From NCBI GenBank assembly GCA_019694455.1, contig JAIBBY010000008.1:1-64000 (forward strand): a stretch of 64,000 nt of DNA, read 5' to 3'. Origin of the DNA: Pirellulales bacterium (GTDB lineage Bacteria > Planctomycetota > Planctomycetia > Pirellulales > JAEUIK01). The position numbers and the translations under genes were made by a program. Below, piece by piece: positions 53,393 to 60,297 of the stretch; position 1 is the first letter of the stretch; each line of letters starts with the position of its first letter. A model generated the notes under the pieces. The model saw only the letters and a list, made by a program, of their open reading frames with translations, made no database searches and had not been told where the DNA came from.

Positions 53393-53920
53393 ATGCTGCA
53401 ATGGTTTAAGGATATTCGAGACGCGGTGATGACGGTCGCCCACGGCCTTTGGGTGACCGCTCGCTACTGGTTTGTGACTTACGATACCGATCGCAAGACT
53501 TTTACCGATCAGTTCGCATACCCGGAGTTGCCGGCCCCCGTATCCCCCCGGTATCGCGGTTTCCACCGCTATGATCTCACGACCTGCATAGCTTGCGACC
53601 AGTGCGCAAAGGCATGCCCCGTCGATTGCATCTACATTGGTAAAGAGCGCGTCACACAGGGAAAAGGCTTCCGTGTGACGGGTTTCACCATCGACTACAC
53701 CAAGTGCATGTTCTGTGCTTTGTGTGTCGACCCCTGTCCTGTGGACTGCATCTTCATGGGGGCAACATTCGACTTGAGCTGCTACAGCCGCGATGGTTGT
53801 GTGGTCGATTTTTCACGTCTGCCTGTGGAGGTAGCGTGGGGTCGCGCTACGCTCAACCCCACGGTCGTCGCCGAATCCAAGTTGGTCGCCGAACCGGTGC
53901 ATGGTGGACCCAATCAATAG
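53393..53920 (+). CDS. nuoI: NADH-quinone oxidoreductase subunit I
   Basis: The product is 175 residues from ATG 53393. Two [4Fe-4S] ferredoxin motifs are clear: CIACDQCAKACPVDC and CMFCALCVDPCPVDC. The N-terminal helix VMTVAHGLWVTARYWF anchors it to the membrane domain. NuoI carries the N6a and N6b clusters, passing electrons toward the quinone. It is normally located between nuoH and nuoJ; here it is about 4.6 kb upstream of nuoH, with a DUF2203 gene, a pentapeptide gene and nuoACD between. Confidence 0.95.
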   Translation: MLQWFKDIRDAVMTVAHGLWVTARYWFVTYDTDRKTFTDQFAYPELPAPVSPRYRGFHRYDLTTCIACDQCAKACPVDCIYIGKERVTQGKGFRVTGFTIDYTKCMFCALCVDPCPVDCIFMGATFDLSCYSRDGCVVDFSRLPVEVAWGRATLNPTVVAESKLVAEPVHGGPNQ

Positions 53921-53957
53921 ACTAGACGCCTGCTCACCTGGAGCGCGAAGGTGAACG

Positions 53958-54398
53958 ATGCCTCGTCAAACCCCTGAATTTCAGCGATTGTTCACGCTCG
54001 ACGAAGCAAATGCGATGCTGCCGTTGGTGCGCGCGATTGTCACCGATTTGCAGCAATTAACCCGCGATATTGTCGACCGCCGTGAGCGTTTGGCCATGTT
54101 GCGGGGCGACCGCGATCCGCAGCGAAACGATCTCTACAGTGAGGAATTGTCGCAAGTCGAAGACGAGCTGGAAAAAGACGCGCGCCAAATTCGGGCCTAT
54201 GTCGAGGAACTGCTAGAACTGGGTGTCGAACCCAAGGATGGACTTGAGGGACTGGTTGATTTTCCTTGCCAGATGGACGGCAGGGTGGTCTACCTCTGCT
54301 GGAAGCTGGGCGAGTCGGAAGTGCAGTACTGGCACGATCTCGACGCTGGCTTCGCGGGACGGCAATCGCTCACAGTGACGTCGGGTGATAAAGCCTGA
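53958..54398 (+). CDS. DUF2203-family protein
   Basis: The product is 146 residues. The family pattern is complete: FTLDEANAMLPLVRAIVTDL near the N-terminus, a central charged helix with RRERLAMLRGD and EVDDELEKDARQI-like spacing, then LGVEPKDGLEGLVDFPCQMDGRVVYLCWKLGE and YWHDLDAGFAGR. Members are small cytosolic helical proteins of unknown function, found in planctomycetes and cyanobacteria among others. It lies 37 bases after nuoI on the same strand, so it may be co-transcribed, but no known complex I role exists. Confidence 0.9.
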   Translation: MPRQTPEFQRLFTLDEANAMLPLVRAIVTDLQQLTRDIVDRRERLAMLRGDRDPQRNDLYSEELSQVEDELEKDARQIRAYVEELLELGVEPKDGLEGLVDFPCQMDGRVVYLCWKLGESEVQYWHDLDAGFAGRQSLTVTSGDKA

Positions 54399-54550
54399 TT
54401 GCATTGCTCGACGGCGATGCGTCATTTCCGTCACAATCGGCATTTCTGCCCCGTTGTCAGTGCGCGCCGTAACGCTACCCAGCGCGATCTATGCTCTTAG
54501 AGGTGCATTGATCGCCCTCTTGCCGTACGCTCTTTCGCAGTTCGGCCGCA

Positions 54551-55063
54551 ATGCCTCGAATTAGCGCTCTGTTGGAGGCCCGTGCTCTGATCGAGATTCG
54601 CGACAAGACGACCGGCGACGTGCTGCACGAGGTCGAGGCGACAAAGCTCGCCGGCGCCGACCTTTCGGGCTGCGCGCTGCGACACGCGGCGCTGAATCGC
54701 ACCGTCCTGATCAAGACCAATTTACATAGCAGCGACTTGAGCGAGGCCGACCTGTCGTTCAGCACCTTGTCGCACGCAAATTTGCGCGATGCGGTGTTGT
54801 CACGGGCGCAATTGATGGGCGCATCGCTCATCGGCGCCAACCTGACGAACGCCCATCTGGAGGGGGCTAACCTGCACAACGCCTGCCTTTTCCAATGCGA
54901 GTTGGCAAAGGCTTCGCTGGCTGGCTCTCGATTGACCGGCGCCGACTTGGCCGGCGCACGGCTCGATGGCGCCAATCTATCGGGCGCTCGCTACGACCGG
55001 TTCACGCGCTGGCCGGAGGGATTCGATCCCAAGCAACACGGCGCCAATGAGATCGCTCGCTAG
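54551..55063 (+). CDS. Pentapeptide-repeat protein
   Basis: The product is 170 residues. From residue about 32 there are about 20 consecutive A(D/N)LxX units, such as ADLSGCALRHAALNRTVLIK and ANLTNAHLEGANLHNACLF, folding into a right-handed quadrilateral beta helix. The first 30 residues include IEIRDKTTGDVLHEV, a beta-type cap. No enzymatic domain. Roles of such proteins vary. It lies between DUF2203 and nuoA in the complex I cluster, an unusual position, and ends 123 bases before nuoA. Confidence 0.92.
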   Translation: MPRISALLEARALIEIRDKTTGDVLHEVEATKLAGADLSGCALRHAALNRTVLIKTNLHSSDLSEADLSFSTLSHANLRDAVLSRAQLMGASLIGANLTNAHLEGANLHNACLFQCELAKASLAGSRLTGADLAGARLDGANLSGARYDRFTRWPEGFDPKQHGANEIAR

Positions 55064-55186
55064 CGCCTCGTCGTTCCTGCCGACACCCCCTTTGCGGCCC
55101 GAATTTGCATCTCCTTGCAAGCCGGGGTCGGTTTCTTAGAATAGCGAGATTCCGGATCATGCCACGTTGGCGAAAGCGCGCTCGCT

Positions 55187-55801
55187 ATGACTTCTGTGTC
55201 GATTGTCGCCTATCTGGCCCTATTCACCACGGTGGGCCTGCTGTTCCTGTTTGTAAACCTGGTGGTCGGTTGGTTCTTACGTCCTAATGCCCCCAATGTG
55301 GAAAAGCTGGAGGTGTACGAATGTGGCGAGCCGACCATTGGCTCCAGCTTCGTGCAGTTCGACCTTCGCTTCTACGTGGTCGCGCTTCTGTTCATCATCT
55401 TCGATGTGGAAGTTGCGTTCTTTTTTCCGTGGGCAACGGTGTACGGAAAGGCAGTTCAACTCACCAACCCCCATCTTGATCGCGTGACGCAATCCGCCGC
55501 CGGCCCCGCGCTTACCCCCGCCGCCTCAGGATTGCTCGCCGAGTTGGGAGTCCGTGATCCAGGCGCCAATGCGCCAGCCGATTCGCAAGCGTTGGTCGGC
55601 GCGGGAAAGAGCCTCACTCGCACTGCGTTTTCCGACATCGCCGTGTTCTTTGCCGTATTGATCGTCGGCTTTGCTTATGTTTGGAAGCGCGGCGATCTCG
55701 ATTGGGTGCGGGCGATGACGCAAGGCCGAGGGGAAGAGCGCCCGACGATACTTTCCGATCCGAGCGCGCCGCGCGAGAGACCGGTAACGTTGGTCGCCTG
55801 A
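55187..55801 (+). CDS. nuoA: NADH-quinone oxidoreductase subunit A, with loop insertion
   Basis: The product is 204 residues against about 120-145 in typical NuoA. Three membrane helices (about 8-30, 62-82, 148-168) and the conserved YECGEP, QFDLRFYVVALLFIIFDVE and WKRGDLDW motifs are intact. Between helix 2 and helix 3, residues about 88-146 form an insertion rich in Ala, Pro and Gly that is absent from well-studied NuoA. NuoA lines the quinone cavity with NuoH and NuoJ. The next gene is nuoC, with nuoB missing between them. Confidence 0.95.
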   Translation: MTSVSIVAYLALFTTVGLLFLFVNLVVGWFLRPNAPNVEKLEVYECGEPTIGSSFVQFDLRFYVVALLFIIFDVEVAFFFPWATVYGKAVQLTNPHLDRVTQSAAGPALTPAASGLLAELGVRDPGANAPADSQALVGAGKSLTRTAFSDIAVFFAVLIVGFAYVWKRGDLDWVRAMTQGRGEERPTILSDPSAPRERPVTLVA

Positions 55802-55865
55802 TTTTCAAGCGGTCGCCGCCCCCCTCGCGATCAAGATGGATTGTCGATAAGGATTCAAAGCAAAG

Positions 55866-56396
55866 ATGAGCGGACAGGCGTTTCTCGACCGGCTGAAGCA
55901 GCAGTTTGGCGATGAGATTACCGGCGCCAATCTGGAGGCGATTGATCCCTGGATCGAGGTGTCTCCCTCCGGCCTGGTCGAGGTTTGCCTCTATTTGCGA
56001 GATCAGGCCGATCTCAAGTTTGAGATGCTCAATTGCATTTCTGCTGTCGACTACTTCGAGCCAGATCCAAAGAAAGCCGCCAAGGCGACCTTCGCTCCGC
56101 ATCTCGAGGTCGTGTATCACCTCTGGAGTTTCAAAGGCAAGGTCAGCCTTGTTCTCAAGGTGATGCTCCCGCGCTGGCAAGACGACGTGCCCGGCCAAAT
56201 TCCAGAAGTGCCCAGTGTCAGTCAGATCTGGCCGACCGCCGACTGGCATGAGCGCGAGGTTTATGACTTGTCGGGCGTGCGGTTTGTGGGGCATCCTGGC
56301 CTGCGTCGCATCTTGTGTCCTGAGGATTGGGTGGGCCATCCTTTGCGCAAGGACTACGACATGCCGCTGGAATACCACGGGATTCGCGGTCGGTAA
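55866..56396 (+). CDS. nuoC: NADH-quinone oxidoreductase subunit C
   Basis: The product is 176 residues. The 30-kDa-subunit signature is intact: ADWHEREVYDLSGVRFVGHP followed by RRILCPEDWVGHPLRKDY. It is the stand-alone form, not fused to NuoD. It belongs to the peripheral quinone module. It lies 64 bases downstream of nuoA, in the place where nuoB would normally be. Confidence 0.95.
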   Translation: MSGQAFLDRLKQQFGDEITGANLEAIDPWIEVSPSGLVEVCLYLRDQADLKFEMLNCISAVDYFEPDPKKAAKATFAPHLEVVYHLWSFKGKVSLVLKVMLPRWQDDVPGQIPEVPSVSQIWPTADWHEREVYDLSGVRFVGHPGLRRILCPEDWVGHPLRKDYDMPLEYHGIRGR

Positions 56397-56485
56397 CTTA
56401 CATAGAATTCGAGACCTTATCGCCCCTCGCACAGCGCTCCTTCGCAGCGACGAGGGCAACTTGCGTGGAACGCGGAAGACCCCCA

Positions 56486-57694
56486 ATGGCAGTCTCTCAT
56501 CTGGAAGATCAGCGAATCGTCGAGTTTGATGTCCGCACCGACGAGATGCTCGTCAACATGGGGCCGCAGCATCCCAGCACGCACGGCGTGCTGAGACTGG
56601 TGCTGCGAACCGACGGCGAAATCGTCTCCGAGGTGACGCCTCATATCGGCTACCTGCATCGCTGCGCGGAGAAGATCGGCGAGAATCTCACTCCCAGGCA
56701 GTGGATTCCCTATACCGATCGCATGGATTACCTGGCCGCGATGAACATGAATCTCGGCTGGGCCCTGACGGTCGAAAAGCTCATGAAGCTCGAGCTGCCC
56801 GACAAGGCGCGGCATTTGCGCGTGATCATCACGGAATTGAACCGCATCGCCAGCCACTTGGTGGGCATGGGCGCCTACGGGCTCGACCTGGGAACGTTCA
56901 GCCCATTTTTGTACGCTTTTCGCGAGCGCGAGCGCATCCTCGATTTGTTTGAAGAGGTCTGCGGCGCGCGGTTGACTTACAGCTATCTCACCGTGGGCGG
57001 CGCCACCCACGACTTGCCAACCGGATGGCTGCGAAAGTGCGACGAATTTCTTACCCAACTACTTCCGGTAATTGACGAGTGTCACGCGCTGTTGACCACC
57101 AACGCGATCTTCGTTCGCCGCACGGCGAACATCGGCGTGCTGTCTCCCGAAATGGCGATCGCCTACGGCTGCACAGGCCCGGTGATCCGCGGCAGTGGCG
57201 TCGATCATGACCTGCGCCGTGATGGCGAAGAGCGCTACACCGAGATGTACGATGGCTACGCCTTTGAAGTCATTGTCCAAAAAGGTGGGCACTATCCCAA
57301 AGACCACGACTATCCGGCGGTGCCTAGCGAGGCCGTGCTCGGCGATTGCTGGCATCGGTTTTATGTGCGCATGCTCGAAGTGATTCAATCGGTCGATTTG
57401 GTGCGGCAAGCGATGGATCGCTATAGCACCGCCACAGGCGCCTTTGGCGTGCCGGTGAAATTGACCGAGAAACTCCCCAAGGGAGAGGCATATCTTGAGA
57501 CCGAGGCGCCACGCGGTCAGATGGGCTTCTATATCGTTAGCGACGGAACCTCGATTCCGTGGCGCGTGCGCGCTCGCAGTAGTTCGTTCTGCAACCTCTC
57601 GGTAACTCACGAACTATGCCGTGGTTGCCTGATCGCCGATGTGCCCGCCATTGTCGGCTCGCTCGATGTGGTGATGGGCGAGATTGACCGCTAA
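56486..57694 (+). CDS. nuoD: NADH-quinone oxidoreductase subunit D
   Basis: The product is 402 residues from ATG 56486. The 49-kDa-subunit motifs are present: NMGPQHPSTHGVLRLVLRTD, HIGYLHRCAEKIGENLT, MDYLAAMNMNLGWAL, EVCGARLTYSYLTVGG and the C-terminal RARSSSFCNLSVTHEL ... VVMGEIDR. NuoD forms most of the quinone head-group site with NuoB and NuoC. The length fits the family, with no insertion. A 311-base gap follows before nuoH. Confidence 0.96.
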   Translation: MAVSHLEDQRIVEFDVRTDEMLVNMGPQHPSTHGVLRLVLRTDGEIVSEVTPHIGYLHRCAEKIGENLTPRQWIPYTDRMDYLAAMNMNLGWALTVEKLMKLELPDKARHLRVIITELNRIASHLVGMGAYGLDLGTFSPFLYAFRERERILDLFEEVCGARLTYSYLTVGGATHDLPTGWLRKCDEFLTQLLPVIDECHALLTTNAIFVRRTANIGVLSPEMAIAYGCTGPVIRGSGVDHDLRRDGEERYTEMYDGYAFEVIVQKGGHYPKDHDYPAVPSEAVLGDCWHRFYVRMLEVIQSVDLVRQAMDRYSTATGAFGVPVKLTEKLPKGEAYLETEAPRGQMGFYIVSDGTSIPWRVRARSSSFCNLSVTHELCRGCLIADVPAIVGSLDVVMGEIDR

Positions 57695-58005
57695 TTCGCG
57701 CCATCCGAAAGACCACTCGTTTCAACGTTCGAGCCATCGGCTCACTTACGTCAGTCGCCAGTCAGTTACCGGGGGCGCAGGTCCCTGGTTCTAAATTGGC
57801 GTGAGTCCCCTGGGGCTTGAAGACGGCGCCAGCTCCTGATCCCGAAGGCGCGCCCTGCTTACTTTTTGTCCCCAGGGGCTTGTAACGCGGCTGGCCTTTG
57901 TGCCATATTTCACGATCTTGTTGGGAGCCGCCGACGCGACTCCCGCGACGATTTCGCCCCGTCGGGCCGCGCTTGCCCGTCGGTTCTTGTTGAAAGACCG
58001 AGTCT
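57695..58005. other. 311-base gap in the nuo cluster with a repeated GTCCCCWGGGGCTTG element
   Basis: Two copies of GTCCCC(T/A)GGGGCTTG are at 57805-57819 and 57868-57882, 63 bases apart; each contains a palindrome. A minus-strand frame (57762-58025, TTG start only) would encode KPLGT and KPQGT at these positions, but it has no ATG or GTG and is probably not a gene. The role of the repeats is unknown. Confidence 0.45.
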
Positions 58006-59271
58006 GTGGCTGATTTCTTCGCCAATTCCGTGGGGTTGCCGTGGTGGCTGGCCTATCTGGTCACCGGCGTAATCCAAACGCAGTTATTGCTCATCGTGCC
58101 ATTCGTGGGCGCGATGACCTTTGTTTGGATGGAGCGCAAAATCTCCGCCCGCATTCAGGATCGGTTGGGGCCGACCCGCACTGGTGGCAAGTTCGGCTGG
58201 CTTCAGCTACTTGCCGATGGCATCAAGCTACTGAACAAAGAAGACCTGATGCCCGCTGACGCGGACAAGCTGATGTTTCGCGTGGCGCCATACATCAGCT
58301 TCACCGCGTCCTATGTGGCCCTCCTGGCCTTGCCGTTCGCCTCCGGTTGGGCGGCTCAGCGGATGAATGTTGCGATCTTCTTTGTTCTGGCCGTGTTGGG
58401 CCTGGAGGTCTTTGGCGTCATCCTGGGCGGCTACGCTTCGGCCTCGAAATGGTCGCTATTCGGCGCCATGCGCGAAGCGGCGCAAGTCGTCAGCTATGAG
58501 GTGCCGCTTGGCATGTGCGTGGTCGTGCCGGTCATGATCGCTGGCACCATGGACTTGGTGGCCATCGCCGACATGCAGCGCGGTTTGTTCACCAACTGGT
58601 TTGTCTTTCACGACCCCTTCACATTCATCACCTTCTGGGTCTATTTCACCTGCGCGGTGGCTAGCGTCAATCGCGCTCCGTTCGACTTGGCCGAGGCAGA
58701 GAGCGAGCTTGTCGCCGGGTTTCATACGGAGTATTCCGGATTCCGCTGGCTGGCCTTCTATATGGCTGAGTACGGCTCGATGTTCACCGTCAGCGGTTTG
58801 GCCACGATTCTTTTCTTCGGCGGTTGGAATGGGCCCATTCCCTTGGTCGGCTGGATCGACGCCGAGCCGGACACGTTTCTGCACTGGTTCGTCAACTTCC
58901 TCGGTTTCGTCAACTTTGTCGCCAAGGCCGTGCTGGGCGTAACTGTGATGATCTGGGTTCGCTGGACCCTGCCGCGACTGCGCATCGATCAGGTGATGAA
59001 GACCTGCCTGAAATACTGCACTCCGATCGCGGCCGTCATGTTTTTGGGCGCCACGATTTGGAATGGCTTCTTGTTTCCCGGCGGAATGCCGTGGCAGAAC
59101 GTGGTGCTTGGCACGGTGCGCGAAGCCGAATTGCTCGAACCGGCGCCCGTTGCCGCCCCTGCGTCATCGCAAGACCATGTGGCTGGCGGCGATCGCAATT
59201 CAAATCGGCCGTTGTCGATCGCCGCACGCGTTGCGGCCAATGCCGGCTCTCAACTCGAGGGAGGCAAGTAA
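58006..59271 (+). CDS. nuoH: NADH-quinone oxidoreductase subunit H
   Basis: The product is 421 residues from GTG 58006. Family motifs: WMERKISARIQDRLGPTRTG, LLADGIKLLNKEDLMP, YASASKWSLFGAMREAAQ, SYEVPLG and NRAPFDLAEAESELVAGFHTEYSG, containing the acidic residues of the quinone-to-proton coupling path. Eight membrane helices are predicted. Compared with E. coli NuoH (325 residues) there are longer loops and a 40-residue hydrophilic tail rich in Ala. The stop codon is directly followed by the nuoJ ATG. Confidence 0.95.
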   Translation: MADFFANSVGLPWWLAYLVTGVIQTQLLLIVPFVGAMTFVWMERKISARIQDRLGPTRTGGKFGWLQLLADGIKLLNKEDLMPADADKLMFRVAPYISFTASYVALLALPFASGWAAQRMNVAIFFVLAVLGLEVFGVILGGYASASKWSLFGAMREAAQVVSYEVPLGMCVVVPVMIAGTMDLVAIADMQRGLFTNWFVFHDPFTFITFWVYFTCAVASVNRAPFDLAEAESELVAGFHTEYSGFRWLAFYMAEYGSMFTVSGLATILFFGGWNGPIPLVGWIDAEPDTFLHWFVNFLGFVNFVAKAVLGVTVMIWVRWTLPRLRIDQVMKTCLKYCTPIAAVMFLGATIWNGFLFPGGMPWQNVVLGTVREAELLEPAPVAAPASSQDHVAGGDRNSNRPLSIAARVAANAGSQLEGGK

Positions 59272-59949
59272 ATGCTGGCCGCGATCGTTTGGCAATCGTT
59301 CTTCTTCCTGCTGTTCGCCTTGGTCGCTTGCGCCTTTGGCGTGGCGGTGGTCATCTCGTCCAATATCGTGCGGATGGCCTTTTATCTCATCTTGTCGCTT
59401 GGGGCCACCGCCGGCCTATTCTTTCTCGCGGGCGCCGATTTTGTCGGCTCCATGCAATTGATGATCTATGTCGGCGGCACTTTGGTGCTGTTGGTGTTTG
59501 GCGTCATGCTGACCGCGCAAAGCCCTTTCATTTCGATGAAAACTCGCGGTGGCGAGTGGATTCTGGCGGCAATTGTCGGTGGATCGCTGTTCGCGGTGCT
59601 TGTCAACCGCATTGTCACAGTTGCCGATTGGTACGGACCGGCGGTTGCGACAGCAGCAGCGACTCAGACTGCGGCGCGCCCAGCGGCCATGCGGCGCAAC
59701 AATCAAGAGCCTGCGGAGGCTTCGCCTGTTGTCCTGCGCGACGCGCGCACAGCGACCCGACTTGGCATGGCATTGTCAGGGCCGCGTGTCGACCGGCTGG
59801 ATCAGCCCAATCCGATCTTGCGCCGCGGCATGTCGAGCTATCTGCTGCCGTTCGAAATCGTATCGGTGCACTTGTTGGTTGTGTTGGTGGGCGCCGCCTA
59901 TTTGGCCCGCACCAAGAAGCGTGCCCGTGGCACGCTGGGAGAAACCTAG
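59272..59949 (+). CDS. nuoJ: NADH-quinone oxidoreductase subunit J, with loop insertion
   Basis: The product is 225 residues. Helix 3 motif is conserved (MQLMIYVGGTLVLLVFGVML), containing the flexible pi-bulge region important for coupling. Five membrane helices are expected, the last near residues 192-212. Residues about 120-185 form an Ala/Arg/Pro-rich insertion between helices 4 and 5. GGGAGG at the end of nuoH is a good ribosome site for the adjacent ATG. nuoI, usually upstream of nuoJ, is absent from this position. Confidence 0.93.
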   Translation: MLAAIVWQSFFFLLFALVACAFGVAVVISSNIVRMAFYLILSLGATAGLFFLAGADFVGSMQLMIYVGGTLVLLVFGVMLTAQSPFISMKTRGGEWILAAIVGGSLFAVLVNRIVTVADWYGPAVATAAATQTAARPAAMRRNNQEPAEASPVVLRDARTATRLGMALSGPRVDRLDQPNPILRRGMSSYLLPFEIVSVHLLVVLVGAAYLARTKKRARGTLGET

Positions 59950-59952
59950 TTC

Positions 59953-60297
59953 ATGGACTTGCTCAGCCAACCTGTCGGGACCATGCACTTCTTGTTGGTC
60001 GGCGCCGTGCTGTTTGTCTGCGGCGCCGTGTGTATGGCCACCAAGCGCAACGCGCTCGGGGTGCTGATGGGCATCGAGTTGGTGCTTAACGGCGCCAACA
60101 TCAACTTTGTCGCGTTCGCCAACGATACGTTCCGCGCCGACACCAGCTTCGCCTTGGGCTTGGACGGCCACTTGATCGCGCTCTTCGTCATCGTGCTGGC
60201 GGCGGCCGAAGCGGCGGTGGCCCTCGCGATCACCCTCAACTACTACAATAATCACGCCACGATCGACGTTGATCACGCGGAAGAGCTGAAGGGCTGA
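59953..60297 (+). CDS. nuoK: NADH-quinone oxidoreductase subunit K
   Basis: The product is 114 residues with three membrane helices. NALGVLMGIELVLNGANINF carries the key membrane Glu of the second helix, and HLIALFVIVLAAAEAAVALAI the second Glu. It is homologous to MrpC antiporter subunits and is part of the proton path. It starts three bases after nuoJ and its TGA overlaps the nuoL ATG by one base. Confidence 0.96.
   Translation: MDLLSQPVGTMHFLLVGAVLFVCGAVCMATKRNALGVLMGIELVLNGANINFVAFANDTFRADTSFALGLDGHLIALFVIVLAAAEAAVALAITLNYYNNHATIDVDHAEELKG

Noticed and set aside
57762-58025. 87-codon minus-strand frame with KPxGT repeats in the nuoD-nuoH gap
   Set aside because: Only a TTG start, overlaps the nuoH start, and biased toward Gly/Pro/Arg/Lys. 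Kept only as a repeat observation.
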